64,000 nucleotides of DNA, taken from NCBI RefSeq assembly GCF_016860525.1, contig NZ_BNEA01000015.1, positions 5,728,501-5,792,500 of the forward strand. Direction: 5' to 3'. The DNA comes from Streptomyces rubradiris (lineage in GTDB: Bacteria > Actinomycetota > Actinomycetes > Streptomycetales > Streptomycetaceae). The notes under the pieces are model-generated. The model was not told the DNA's origin. It saw only the letters and a list, made by a program, of their open reading frames with translations, and did not search any database. The translations under genes and the position numbers were made by a program. Below, in pieces: positions 26,635-35,756 of this stretch. The stretch's first letter is position 1. Each line of letters begins with the position of its first letter.

Positions 26635-27108
26635 ATGACAGGGATGCGGGTGTTCTACGAGGGCTGGCAGATGGAGTGCTGCGGGCGGCCGTTCGCGGTG
26701 GGCGACGAGGTGGCCTGGCCGCTGGTCGCCGTGACCACGGAGGAACACCGGGAGCGGTGCTACGGGGCCGAGGCGTGGGTGGAGAACCACGGCGACCGCA
26801 CCCGCCCGGCCACCGGCAGGGTCCGCGCCGTCGAGCTGGTCCGCCAGGAATACCTGGTCCACACGGACCGGCGCGCCCGCGAACGCCTCGACCGCGCGCC
26901 CGACCCGGCCGCGGGTTCCGAGGGGCTGGTCGTCCTCCCCTCCCCGTACCGCTGGGAGGCGGTGCCCGGCGCGTACACCCTCCAGAGCGCCGACAGCTGT
27001 CCGAAGTGGTTCGAGCCCGACGAACCCGGCCCGGACCCGGGCCCCCAGCGGCTGCACCGCACGGTCGGCGCTCTGGTCACCCTGGAGCCGACGGGCGACC
27101 GCCCCTGA
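26635..27108 (+). CDS. conserved hypothetical protein (DUF6578-like)
   Basis: A soluble 157-residue protein. The conserved head VFYEGWQMECCGRPFAVGDE is characteristic of a Streptomyces family I recall as DUF6578; the tail (GDRTRPATGRVRAVELVRQE) predicts beta strands. Adjacent cysteines (ECC) could bind metal. A second in-frame ATG at 26644 is an alternative start. No function is known. Confidence 0.72.
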   Translation: MTGMRVFYEGWQMECCGRPFAVGDEVAWPLVAVTTEEHRERCYGAEAWVENHGDRTRPATGRVRAVELVRQEYLVHTDRRARERLDRAPDPAAGSEGLVVLPSPYRWEAVPGAYTLQSADSCPKWFEPDEPGPDPGPQRLHRTVGALVTLEPTGDRP

Positions 27109-27573
27109 CGGCGGGGGCCGGGGGCATGGCCGTCGGGCACTGGCCCGCGCCACCGCCCCGACCACCACGCGCGCCTGCCCCGCCACCGGCCCGCCGGGTG
27201 CCACGCCGTCAGCCTGGCCGGTCGTGTCCGGTGGGTGGGGCTTCCGCCCATCGGGCGGTCGTTCCGGGAGGTCGGCCGGTTGGTTCGGTGGGTGGGTTCG
27301 CCATCCTGTGGGAGGCCGTTTCCGGCAGTCTCACCGGTTGCGTCCGGTGGGTGCGGCTCCGGTCCGGTGGGTGGTCGTCCCCGGCGGCTTCACCGGTCGT
27401 GTTCGCCGGACGCGGCTCCCCGTCCAGTCGGCGATCGTCCCCGGCGGTCGCGCCGGTCGTGACCGGCGAGCGCCGCTCTCGCCGAGCCGGTGGCCGTCCC
27501 GGCACCCTCCCGCCCCCTTTCCGACACCGGCCGCCCCCACCACCGATCACCGTTCGCGCCCCCTCCGGAGACA
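27109..27573. other. intergenic region, repeat-filled
   Basis: No gene is visible. After about 100 bases of low-complexity GC-rich DNA, most of the stretch is the 58-60-bp tandem array; the last 60 bases hold the BTAD regulator promoter, in which CCGGAGACA precedes its ATG. Confidence 0.6.
27217..27507. repeat. 58-60-bp degenerate tandem repeat, 5 units
   Basis: Units start at 27217, 27275, 27333, 27392 and 27452 (58, 58, 59, 60 and about 56 bp). Each begins with (G/A)CCGGT(C/T)G and contains TCCGGTGGGTG-like and GTCGTCCCCGGCGG-like blocks. Frames stay open through it on both strands, a GC effect rather than coding evidence. Confidence 0.75.
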
Positions 27574-30500
27574 ATGGACCCCGTGTATTACCGGCTGCTC
27601 GGCACCACCCAGGCGTTCCGCCCCGACGGCACGGCCGTCCCGGTCGGCGGGGCGCGGCTGCGTACCCTGCTCAGCGTGCTCGCGTTGCGGGCCGGCCGGA
27701 CCGTGCCCACGGCCGTGCTCGTGGACGAGGTGTGGGGCGCCGACCCGCCCGCCGACGCCACCGGCGCCCTCCAGGCGCTCGTCGGCCGGCTCCGCCGCGC
27801 CCTCGGCGCCGAGGCCGTCGCCTCCGCCGACGGCGGCTACCGGCTCACCGCCGCCCCCGACGACGTCGACCTCACCCGCTTCGACCGGCTCACCGGCGAC
27901 GGCCTGACCGCCCTCGCCGACGGCGACCCGGCCAAGGCCGCCGCCGTCCTCGACGAGGCCCTCGCCCTGTGGCACGGGCCCGCCCTGCCGGACCTGCCCG
28001 ACCGCACCGCCGAGGCGGCCCGCTGGGAGACCCGCCGGCTCGACGCCCGGCGCGCCCGGCACGCCGCCGCACTCGCCCTCGGCCGGGCCGAGCAGGCGCT
28101 GCCCGAGCTGACCGCGCTGTGCGACGACCACCCGCTGGACGAGCCGCTCCAGGCGCTGCGGCTGCGCGCCCTGCGCGACACCGGCCGCCCCGCCCAGGCC
28201 CTGGCCGCCTACGAGGACGTACGCCGGCTGCTCGCCGACCGGCTCGGCTCCGACCCCGGGCCGGAGCTGCGCGCCCTGCACGCCGAACTGCTGCGCGCGG
28301 AACCGGCGCCCGCCGCGCCCGCCGCCCCGGGCAACCTGCCCGCCCGGCTCACCTCCTTCGTCGGCCGCGAAGCCGACCTGGAGGCCATCGCCGCCGACCT
28401 CGCCGGGACCCGCCTGGTCACCCTGCTCGGGCCCGGCGGCGCCGGGAAGACCCGGCTGTCCCAGGAGGCCGCCGAGGCGGTACGGCACCGCGTCCGGGAC
28501 GGGGTGTGGCTCGCCGAACTGGCCCCCGTGGACGACCCGGACGCCGTGCCCCAGGCCGTGCTCACCGCCATCGGCGCCCGGGACACCGTGCTGCACGGCG
28601 CCGGCGTGGACGGCATGCGCGCGGTCGCCGACCGGCACGACGACCCCCTCGAACGGCTCGTGGAGCACTGCGCCCGGCGCCGGATGCTGCTCGTGCTGGA
28701 CAACTGCGAGCACGTCGTGGACGCCGCCGCCCGGCTCGCGGAGTCCCTGCTGGCCCGCTGCCCGGAGCTGACCGTCCTCGCCACCAGCCGGGAACCCCTC
28801 GGCGTACCGGGGGAGTTGGTGCGGCCCGTGGAACCGCTGCCCGAGCCGGTCGCGCTGCGGCTGCTCGCCGAGCGCGGCGCGGCGGCCCGCCCCGGCTTCC
28901 GGGTGGCCGACGACCCGGAGGCGTGCGCCGAGATCTGCCGCCGCCTGGACGGACTCCCGCTCGCCATCGAACTGGCCGCCGCCCGGCTGCGCATGCTGAC
29001 CCCCCGGCAGATAGCCGACCGGCTGGACGACCGGTTCCGGCTGCTCACCTCCGGCAGCCGCACCGTGCTGCCCCGCCAGCAGACCCTCAGAGCCGTCGTG
29101 GACTGGTCCTGGGACCTGCTGGACGCCGCCGAACGGGACGTGCTGGCCCGGCTGTCGGTCTTCGCCGGCGGCTGCGACCTGGCCGCCGCCGAGGCCGTGT
29201 GCGGGCCGGCCGCGCTGGACGCCCTCGGCTCCCTGGTCGACAAGTCCCTGGTGGTGGCCGCGCCCGCGGCCGGCGGCATGCGCTACCGGCTGCTGGAGAC
29301 CGTCGCCGAGTACGCCGCCGAACGGCTCGCCGAGACCGGGCGGCGCACCGAGACCGAACGCGCCCACCTGACGTACTACCGCGAACTCGCCCGCACCACC
29401 GATCCGTTGCTGCGCGGCCCCGAACAGCTCGCCGCCATCGGCCGGTTCCAGCTGGAGTACGAGAACCTGCGCACCGCCTTCCGGCACGCCCTCGCCCTCG
29501 GCAACGAGCAGGAGGGGCTGTGCCTGGTCCACTCCCTGCTGTGGTTCTGGCAGATGCGCGACCAGCGCGTGGAGACCCGCAACTGGTGCCGGGAGGTCAT
29601 GGCGCTCGGCCCCGACCCGTTCGCCGAACCGGCGAGCCCCGCCGCACCCGTCTGGCAGCGCTGCACCGACACCCCGCCCCCGTACACCGGCGAGGCCCTG
29701 GCGGAGGCCCGGCGCGGCGTCCATCTGGCCCATCTGGCCTGCATGGACACCGAGATGGACGCCTGGCAGACGCCCGCCGCGCAGGCCAAGCTGCGCACCA
29801 TCGCCCAGGTCTACGAACCCGGCCTGCCGCAGACCTGCCGGACACCTGGCCTGCTGTGGTTCTTCGCCGTGCTGCTGACCGGCGGCGCCGACCGGCTGCA
29901 CACCATCGTGGACGCCTGCGTGCGGACCTGCCGGGAGACCCCGGGCTTCGAGTGGGAGCTGGCCGGAGTGCTGTACCTGCGCGCCAACTTCCTGTCCAAC
30001 CGGGCCGCTTGGACGGGCGACGCCACCCGGGACGCCGACGAGTCGCTGGAGATCTTCCGCCGCCTCGGCGACGCCTGGGGCGCCACCGAGGCCCTGGCCG
30101 CCCGTGGCGAGGCCAACGAACGCAGGGCCGCCTACGACAGGGCGGCGGCCGACTACCGGGCCGCCATCGAGCACGCCGAACGCCTCGGCGCCCGCACCCA
30201 GACGGCCGTGCTGCGCGCCCGGCTCGGCGGCGTCCTGCTGGAGTCCGGCGAGAGCGAGCGCGGTGAGCGGATGCTCCGGGACGTCATCGCCGACCAGGAC
30301 GGCGCGCCGAACGAGGCGACCACGATGGCCCGGCTGCACCTGGCCTCCTGGCTCGGCCTGACCGACCGCACCGCCGAGGCGCGCGAGCAGCTACGGGTGA
30401 TGCGCGCCGAACTCCCCGTCGCCCGGTTCGTCATCTTCGACTCCCTGCTGACGTGCCAGGAGGCCCTGCTGGACGCCCTGGACCGGCGGACCGGGACGGC

Positions 30501-30825
30501 CCTCACCCTGGCCCGCAAGGCACTGCGGCTCAGCGCCGAACCACTGTCCCAGGCCCTCACCCCGCATCTGCACTCCGTCTGCCTCACCGCCGCCGCGATG
30601 GCCCTCGCCGACACCGACGGCGGCGAGCGGGCCGCCGACGCCGCCCGCTGCCTGGGTGCCGCCCAGGCGCTGCTGCCGGCCGGTCATGTGGTGGCCGGCG
30701 TGGAGCTGCGGATCCGCGACCTGGCCGAGGCCCGGCTCCGGGCCCGGCTGGACGAGCGGTCGTACGAGGCCGCGTACGCCGAGGGCGGTGGCCTCTCCCT
30801 CGCGGAGGCCACCGCCCTGGTCTGA
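27574..30825 (+). CDS. BTAD-STAND transcriptional regulator (AfsR/SARP-like)
   Basis: A 1083-residue signal-transduction ATPase with N-terminal DNA-binding output. Order: OmpR-like winged helix (about 1-90), bacterial transcriptional-activator domain BTAD (about 95-240), a STAND NTPase with Walker A GPGGAGKTR (near 286) and Walker B LLVLDNCEH (near 370), a winged-helix region (RQQTLRAVVDWSWDLL), then TPR-like helices to the end. Such proteins activate specialised-metabolite or transport genes. It converges on a DrrAB-type ABC transporter 13 bp away. ATG 27574 is preferred; GTG 27583 is also possible. Confidence 0.93.
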   Translation: MDPVYYRLLGTTQAFRPDGTAVPVGGARLRTLLSVLALRAGRTVPTAVLVDEVWGADPPADATGALQALVGRLRRALGAEAVASADGGYRLTAAPDDVDLTRFDRLTGDGLTALADGDPAKAAAVLDEALALWHGPALPDLPDRTAEAARWETRRLDARRARHAAALALGRAEQALPELTALCDDHPLDEPLQALRLRALRDTGRPAQALAAYEDVRRLLADRLGSDPGPELRALHAELLRAEPAPAAPAAPGNLPARLTSFVGREADLEAIAADLAGTRLVTLLGPGGAGKTRLSQEAAEAVRHRVRDGVWLAELAPVDDPDAVPQAVLTAIGARDTVLHGAGVDGMRAVADRHDDPLERLVEHCARRRMLLVLDNCEHVVDAAARLAESLLARCPELTVLATSREPLGVPGELVRPVEPLPEPVALRLLAERGAAARPGFRVADDPEACAEICRRLDGLPLAIELAAARLRMLTPRQIADRLDDRFRLLTSGSRTVLPRQQTLRAVVDWSWDLLDAAERDVLARLSVFAGGCDLAAAEAVCGPAALDALGSLVDKSLVVAAPAAGGMRYRLLETVAEYAAERLAETGRRTETERAHLTYYRELARTTDPLLRGPEQLAAIGRFQLEYENLRTAFRHALALGNEQEGLCLVHSLLWFWQMRDQRVETRNWCREVMALGPDPFAEPASPAAPVWQRCTDTPPPYTGEALAEARRGVHLAHLACMDTEMDAWQTPAAQAKLRTIAQVYEPGLPQTCRTPGLLWFFAVLLTGGADRLHTIVDACVRTCRETPGFEWELAGVLYLRANFLSNRAAWTGDATRDADESLEIFRRLGDAWGATEALAARGEANERRAAYDRAAADYRAAIEHAERLGARTQTAVLRARLGGVLLESGESERGERMLRDVIADQDGAPNEATTMARLHLASWLGLTDRTAEAREQLRVMRAELPVARFVIFDSLLTCQEALLDALDRRTGTALTLARKALRLSAEPLSQALTPHLHSVCLTAAAMALADTDGGERAADAARCLGAAQALLPAGHVVAGVELRIRDLAEARLRARLDERSYEAAYAEGGGLSLAEATALV

Positions 30826-30838
30826 CGGTCGCGCGGCG

Positions 30839-31660
30839 TCAGCTCTTCGTACGGAACTTGTGGATCGCGACCGGGGCCATCACCACGGTCAGCCCGACCG
30901 ACCAGAGGACCGTCACCCACAGGGCGTGCGCCACCGGGCCGCCCTCCATCAGCCCGCGCGCGCAGTCGGCCAGCGCGGAGAGCGGGTTGTAGTCGGTGAA
31001 CGCCTGGAGCCAGCCCGGCATGGACTGGGTCGGCGCGAAGATCGAGGAGCCGAACTGGAGCGGCATCAGCACCAGGAAGCCCATCGCCTGCACCGACTGC
31101 GCGTTCTTCATCACCACGCCGAGGGTCAGGAACACCCACATCAGCGCCGACCCGAACAGCGCGGACAGCGCCACGGAACCGAGCAGACCGCTCCAGCTGC
31201 CCACGTCGTAGCCCACGAGCAGGGCGACCACCAGCAGTACCGCCGTCGCGAACAGCATCCGCATCAGCTCCACCGCGATCTTCGCGAAGAGCACCGAGCC
31301 GCGCCCGATGGGCAGCGAGCGGAAGCGGTCCATGACACCGGAGTTGAAGTCCTGGTTGAAGCCGGTGCCCACACCCTGGGCCATGTTCATGCCCATCATG
31401 GCGAGCAGTCCGGGCACCACGTACTGCACGTACTGCTCCTGGCCGCCGCCCAGCGACTTGCCGATGGAGCCGCCGAAGACGTACACGAACAGCAGGGTGA
31501 AGACGACCGGGAACAGGATGGCGTCGAACATCGACTCCGGGTCCTGGCGGATCCACAGCAGATTGCGGCGGATCAGCGCGCCGGTGTGCCGCAGGTGGGC
31601 CCGCAGCGGGATCGGCGTATCGGCCTGCGCGGCGGCCGGGGAGAGGGTGGCGGTGCTCAT
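30839..31660 (-). CDS. ABC transporter permease, DrrB family
   Basis: Six-helix ABC-2 type permease of 273 residues, the membrane half of a two-component exporter. The region SLPIGRGSVLFAKIAVELMR and the C-terminal PLSALADCARGLMEGG are typical of DrrB-like daunorubicin-resistance permeases. The substrate is probably a hydrophobic compound, not identifiable from sequence. Its ATG overlaps the ATPase stop by four bases (ATGA), so the pair is co-translated. Confidence 0.92.
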   Translation of the reverse strand: MSTATLSPAAAQADTPIPLRAHLRHTGALIRRNLLWIRQDPESMFDAILFPVVFTLLFVYVFGGSIGKSLGGGQEQYVQYVVPGLLAMMGMNMAQGVGTGFNQDFNSGVMDRFRSLPIGRGSVLFAKIAVELMRMLFATAVLLVVALLVGYDVGSWSGLLGSVALSALFGSALMWVFLTLGVVMKNAQSVQAMGFLVLMPLQFGSSIFAPTQSMPGWLQAFTDYNPLSALADCARGLMEGGPVAHALWVTVLWSVGLTVVMAPVAIHKFRTKS

Positions 31661-32676
31661 GCGGCGACCTCCTGGCGGGCGGGCGGGGCGTCCTGCGGGG
31701 CACTGGCGCGGTGGCCGGTGAGGGACAGGAACACCTCGTCCAGGCTGGGTAGTTCGGTGGTGATGGAGGACAGGGTGATGCCGCGCGCGGTGACCGCGCC
31801 GACCACGGCGGTCAGCTGCTCGTCGCTGAGGATCGGCACCAGCAGGGTCCCGGTCTCGGTGTCCACGGTGGTGGACGCCAGCCCGGTGATGCCCAGTTCG
31901 TCCAGCATGCCGGCGAGCGGGCGCAGCTGGAGCGGGTCGACCGGCCGCACCCGCAGGGTGCGCCCGCCGACGCGGGCCTTGAGCTCCTCGATGCCGCCCT
32001 TGGCGATGACCCGGCCGCGGTCCACCACGGTCAGCTCGGAGGCGAGCTGTTCGGCCTCCTCCATGTACTGGGTGGTGAGCAGCACGGTGACGCCGTCGCC
32101 GACCATCGCCTTGACCTCGTCCCACACCTCGTTGCGGGTGCGCGGGTCGAGGCCGGTGGTCGGCTCGTCCAGGTACAGCACGGCCGGCCGGCCGATCATC
32201 GAGGCGGCCAGGTCCAGCCGGCGCCGCATGCCGCCGGAGTAGGTGCCGGCCGGGCGCCGGGCGGCCTCGGTCAGCGAGAACCGCTCCAGCAGCTCGTCGG
32301 CGCGGGCCCGGGCCTCCTTGCGGGACAGGTCCAGCAGCCGGCCGATCAGGTACAGGTTCTCCCAGCCCGGGAGCTTCTCGTCCACCGACGCGTACTGGCC
32401 GGTGAGACCGATGACCCGGCGCAGCTGCCGGGGCTGGCGTACGACGTCGTAGCCGGCCACGGTGGCCTGCCCGGAGTCCGGGGTGATCAGGGTGGACAGG
32501 ATGCGTACGAGGGTGGTCTTGCCGGCGCCGTTCGGCCCGAGCACACCCATCACGGTGCCCTCGCGCACGTCCAGATCGACACCGTCCAGCGCCTTGGTCT
32601 CGCCGTAGTGCTTGACCAGCCCCCGTACGGTCACGGCGGAGCGTCCGCCGGCGGGGTTGTCGTCGATGCGTGTCAT
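31657..32676 (-). CDS. ABC transporter ATP-binding protein, DrrA family
   Basis: Cytoplasmic ATPase of 339 residues driving the partner permease. Walker A GPNGAGKTTL, ABC signature YSGGMRRRLDLA, Walker B LYLDEPTTGLD and the switch-like TTQYMEEAEQL are intact. The C-terminal extension (ITLSSITTELPSLDEVFLSL) is the DrrA type. ATG 32676 is chosen because the conserved core follows; no strong ribosome site is seen and GTGs further upstream are possible. Confidence 0.92.
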   Translation of the reverse strand: MTRIDDNPAGGRSAVTVRGLVKHYGETKALDGVDLDVREGTVMGVLGPNGAGKTTLVRILSTLITPDSGQATVAGYDVVRQPRQLRRVIGLTGQYASVDEKLPGWENLYLIGRLLDLSRKEARARADELLERFSLTEAARRPAGTYSGGMRRRLDLAASMIGRPAVLYLDEPTTGLDPRTRNEVWDEVKAMVGDGVTVLLTTQYMEEAEQLASELTVVDRGRVIAKGGIEELKARVGGRTLRVRPVDPLQLRPLAGMLDELGITGLASTTVDTETGTLLVPILSDEQLTAVVGAVTARGITLSSITTELPSLDEVFLSLTGHRASAPQDAPPARQEVAA

Positions 32677-32774
32677 GGGGAAGACAGTGCCAGGCCCCAC
32701 TGACAAACCGCCGACAGAGCGCCGACACCGGGTACCGGCGCCGCGTCGGCGGCCTGTCGGCGCGGGCGGGGGCG

Positions 32775-33458
32775 CTACGACACCTGCCGGATGTCGGCGC
32801 CGACGAGCTGCCCGCCGGACACGGTGTAGGTGCCCCGGAACACCTGCACACTGCCGTCGGTCTGGGTCGCCCGGATCTCCGCGGCGACCTCACCGCCGCC
32901 GTTGTCGGAGGCGGTGACGTCGATGTGCCGGGTGGAGGAGAAGCCCGCCACCCAGTCCGAGTAGGAGCCGCCGAAGAGCCGGCCGCCGCCCATGGACCAG
33001 GCGGCCTGGAAGTCCCCGGCGTTGAGGTGGTCGTAGTACGTGGTGACGACCGCGCTCGCGTCCTGTTCCTCCGCCGAGGGCTCGGGCGTCGGGGTGTCGT
33101 CGTATCCGCCGCTGTCGTCGTAGTCGGGTGTGACCGCCGGTGTGGTGTACCCGCCGTCGGTGGGGGACGGCAGGGAGGTCCAGCCGTCGTAGGACCCGCC
33201 GGGCGACACGGTGACGCCGGACCAGCCGCCCGCCGACGGGGTGTCGGGGCCGTCCGCGACGGCCACCCCGAGCGTCACCCCGCCGGCCACCAGCACCGCC
33301 AGCAGCGCCCAGGGCAGCCAGACCGGCAGCCGGGTGGCGCCGACGCGCACATACCCGCCCCCGGCCGGCTCGGGCGCGGCGCGCGGCGCCCCGCAGTCCG
33401 GGCAGTCCGGCCGCGCGGCGTCCTCGACGCGCGCGCCGCAGTGAACACAGAAATGCAT
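32775..33458 (-). CDS. zinc-ribbon membrane protein with NTF2-like domain
   Basis: A 227-residue protein. Residues 4-22 form a CX2C-X11-CX2C zinc ribbon (FCVHCGAR and CPDCGAP), then a single membrane helix (about 47-68), a disordered extracellular linker rich in Ser, Thr, Pro, Gly, Asp, and a C-terminal NTF2-like fold beginning VVTTYYDHLNAGDFQAAW. The ribbon would be cytoplasmic and the sensor-like domain outside. Such zinc-ribbon/NTF2 proteins are common but unassigned in actinobacteria. It is the third of three same-strand genes that I treat as one cluster. Confidence 0.85.
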   Translation of the reverse strand: MHFCVHCGARVEDAARPDCPDCGAPRAAPEPAGGGYVRVGATRLPVWLPWALLAVLVAGGVTLGVAVADGPDTPSAGGWSGVTVSPGGSYDGWTSLPSPTDGGYTTPAVTPDYDDSGGYDDTPTPEPSAEEQDASAVVTTYYDHLNAGDFQAAWSMGGGRLFGGSYSDWVAGFSSTRHIDVTASDNGGGEVAAEIRATQTDGSVQVFRGTYTVSGGQLVGADIRQVS

Positions 33459-33465
33459 GGCCCCC

Positions 33466-33554
33466 GCTCTCCGTCTCCGGCCCGCTCTCCGCTACAGGCC
33501 GCTCTCCGTCTCCGGCCCGTTTTCCGTCTCCGTGCCGCTCTCCGGCTACAGGCC
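33466..33554. repeat. 18-bp degenerate tandem repeat, 5 units
   Basis: Units start at 33466, 33484, 33501, 33519 and 33537 and share GCTCTCCGTCTCCGGCCC. They fill the gap between two genes of the cluster, and the last unit overlaps the stop codon of the 126-residue gene (33546-33548). Confidence 0.8.
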
Positions 33555-33926
33555 GCGGACGGCTTCCTCGATGGTCACCGCGAGCGAGGCCAGCCCGGCG
33601 AACCCGGGCACGGCCTCCACCAGCGCCTTCGCGACCCGGCGCAGCTTGCCCGTACGGGGCTCGGGCGCGGCCAGCTCCTCGCGCGCGTCCTCGGCGAACT
33701 CCGCCAGGTCCTCCCGCTCCGGGTGGTCCGAGCGGCGCAGCTCCTCGACGAACCGGGCCAGCAGGTCGCTGATCTCCTGCGGGGTCAGCGGCCGGCCCCC
33801 GGTCCGCTCCGCCTCTTCCTCCGTGACCCGGAAGTCGACGCGGGCGTTGCTGCCGCTCGCCACCACCGTGTTCCTGACCTGCGCGTTCCCCGTCGCGATG
33901 ACGCCGTCGTTGCTGCGCTGGTGCAT
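33546..33926 (-). CDS. small protein with N-terminal IAT-VASG motif
   Basis: A 126-residue protein of unknown function. Residues about 6-30 carry a Gly/Ala/Val-rich beta-like motif (GVIATGNAQV, then VVASGSNARV) almost matching the C-terminal motif of the 511-residue protein encoded just upstream (GIIATAGAKV, AVASGDKSRI). The middle is an acidic helix with a cluster of Glu and Arg, and the end is a hydrophobic amphipathic helix (FAGLASLAVTIEEAVRGL). No family I can name with certainty. It lies 37 bp after the larger gene, probably one operon. Confidence 0.75.
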   Translation of the reverse strand: MHQRSNDGVIATGNAQVRNTVVASGSNARVDFRVTEEEAERTGGRPLTPQEISDLLARFVEELRRSDHPEREDLAEFAEDAREELAAPEPRTGKLRRVAKALVEAVPGFAGLASLAVTIEEAVRGL

Positions 33927-33963
33927 GCCGGTCCCCGTTCGTCCGTTGCGTATGCGGTGGTTG

Positions 33964-35499
33964 TCAGTCGGTGTTGGGCCGCGGGATCTTCTTCAGGATG
34001 GCCGAGATGCGGGACTTGTCGCCCGAGGCGACCGCGCTCGACTCGACCTTCGCCCCCGCGGTGGCGATGATGCCGTTGTTGATGATGGTTTCCTGACGCT
34101 TGATCAGATCGCCCGCGTCGATGTCGTGTTCCACGGCGAACTCCACCAGGGCGTCCAGAATCCGCCGTTCGACGGTCTTGAGGACCATCCCGGAGTCGAC
34201 CTTCTGGAAGTAGCGGTGGTGGTCCGTGGCGGAGGCGAGCTGCCGCACGCTCTTGCGCGCCCCGTAGTCGAACACCCCGAGCCGGGTGATCTGCCGGTGC
34301 TGCTTCTTCAGCCGCTTGCGCATCCCGAAGTCGGGGAAGAAGCCGGTGACCGCGCGCCCCGGCGAGGCGATCATCACGAACGGGGTGCTGGCGAGGCTCT
34401 GCAGCGCCATCGACAGGAACTCGCGCGGCGAGGGGGCCGGCATCAGGGAGTCGATGGTCCGGTAGCGGTCCAGCAGCGGGCACAGCACGGTGGGCAGGGC
34501 CTCCACGAACAGGTTGGAGTCCGAGCGCACCAGCCGCAGGAACACCGAGGTCACCAGCTCCCCGCCCCAGCCCGAGGAGTGGGTGACCAGATAGGCGCGG
34601 GCGGTCTCCTCCGGGTCCCGCTTCAGCGCGTCCAGCCGGTCGGCGCCGATCCGGGCCACCGGGCGGCCGAGCGGGTCCGGCAGGAAACGGGTGTCGCCCA
34701 GCAGCGCCGAGCCCTCCACGAACACCCGCTCCTCCAGCTCCAGGCAGGGCAGCGACAACTCGCCGACCCGCCGGGCGATATGGGCGTACAGGTCCGCGAC
34801 GTCGAAGTCCCGCGGCCGCACGCCCTCCCGCCCGGAGGCGGTCACGTCGAAGACCAGCGACCAGGAGTCCAGTTCCTGGCCGTATCCGGTGAACGGCGAG
34901 AAGCCGCTGTAGACGGTGAGGTTGCCGCGCGCGTACTCGTCGATCTGGCGCAGCCGCCGGGCGGCGGACTCGTTGGGCGGCGGCGGTGCCTGCGCCGGGT
35001 CGAACCGGTCGGGCCGCAGCCGCTGGAGGCGCTCGCCGTACTGGGTGGAGAGGGCGAAGACCAGCGTGGTCAGCCAGCCGAACAGCAGCATGAGGAACAC
35101 GGCGAGGCCGCTGTGGATCACCAGCAGGCCGAGGACCAGCACCAGGAACTCCACGGCCAGCAGCAGGTCCCTGGCGTGCCGGCGCGCGTTGGCCTCGTAG
35201 GCGTAGCGCAGCACCACGGGTACGTCGCAGCCCGGGGCCGGTGCCACGCCGAGGTGCGGTTCGGCGGCGACGTCCCTGATCAGGGAGTCGGCGTACTGCC
35301 GGTCCAGGTAGACGGCCGCGCACATGTACCGGGTCAGGTCCCGGCCGCCGGTCCAGCGGGGCACGGCGAGGTGGGGCACCGACCGGTCCGCGTCCGCGCT
35401 CCCGGCGACGGCCAGCGTGGCCCCGCACGCGCCGCAGAACGCCGCCCCGGGCACGGTGGCGGTGGAACAGTCGGCGCAGACGGCCGGTGGCTGGCTCAT
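33964..35499 (-). CDS. zinc-ribbon two-helix membrane protein with C-terminal IAT-VASG motif
   Basis: A 511-residue protein not matching a family I can name. C8, C11, C22 and C25 form a CX2C-X10-CX2C zinc ribbon; two adjacent membrane helices lie at about 112-128 and 131-150. A large soluble alpha/beta part (about 160-470) follows with PCLELEERVFVEGSALL, then residues about 472-498 hold GIIATAGAKV and AVASGDKSRI, shared with the next gene. GGGGGAGAG precedes the ATG. A TTGACA element (minus strand, 35537-35532) with a GTGTG/CACAC dyad just downstream is a likely promoter/operator. panB lies upstream on the same strand with 257 bp between. Confidence 0.85.
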   Translation of the reverse strand: MSQPPAVCADCSTATVPGAAFCGACGATLAVAGSADADRSVPHLAVPRWTGGRDLTRYMCAAVYLDRQYADSLIRDVAAEPHLGVAPAPGCDVPVVLRYAYEANARRHARDLLLAVEFLVLVLGLLVIHSGLAVFLMLLFGWLTTLVFALSTQYGERLQRLRPDRFDPAQAPPPPNESAARRLRQIDEYARGNLTVYSGFSPFTGYGQELDSWSLVFDVTASGREGVRPRDFDVADLYAHIARRVGELSLPCLELEERVFVEGSALLGDTRFLPDPLGRPVARIGADRLDALKRDPEETARAYLVTHSSGWGGELVTSVFLRLVRSDSNLFVEALPTVLCPLLDRYRTIDSLMPAPSPREFLSMALQSLASTPFVMIASPGRAVTGFFPDFGMRKRLKKQHRQITRLGVFDYGARKSVRQLASATDHHRYFQKVDSGMVLKTVERRILDALVEFAVEHDIDAGDLIKRQETIINNGIIATAGAKVESSAVASGDKSRISAILKKIPRPNTD

Positions 35500-35756
35500 T
35501 GTCTCTCCCCCGAGTGTGAGACGGCCCACACTGTCAAGTGCACCACTGAGCCAGGAGCGGGGAAGCCCCCGCGCGCGTTTCGACGCAACTCTGTTACAAC
35601 TTCCGCTCCGGAGAGGGAAGTTGAGGCCAAAGCTTGAGTGCCGGAGTGGTCTCCCGGCCGGAAGAGCGGGAGCGGCCTCTTGGCCGGAAAACCGGAAAAA
35701 GGGACAGCCCGCCGACGGGGGAAGATCGACGGGCCGTCCGGTGGTGCCGCGGTGGA

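Noticed and set aside
26676..30266. A very long plus-strand frame over the BTAD gene
   Set aside because: It is a shifted frame of the BTAD regulator made of Arg/Pro/Ala runs.
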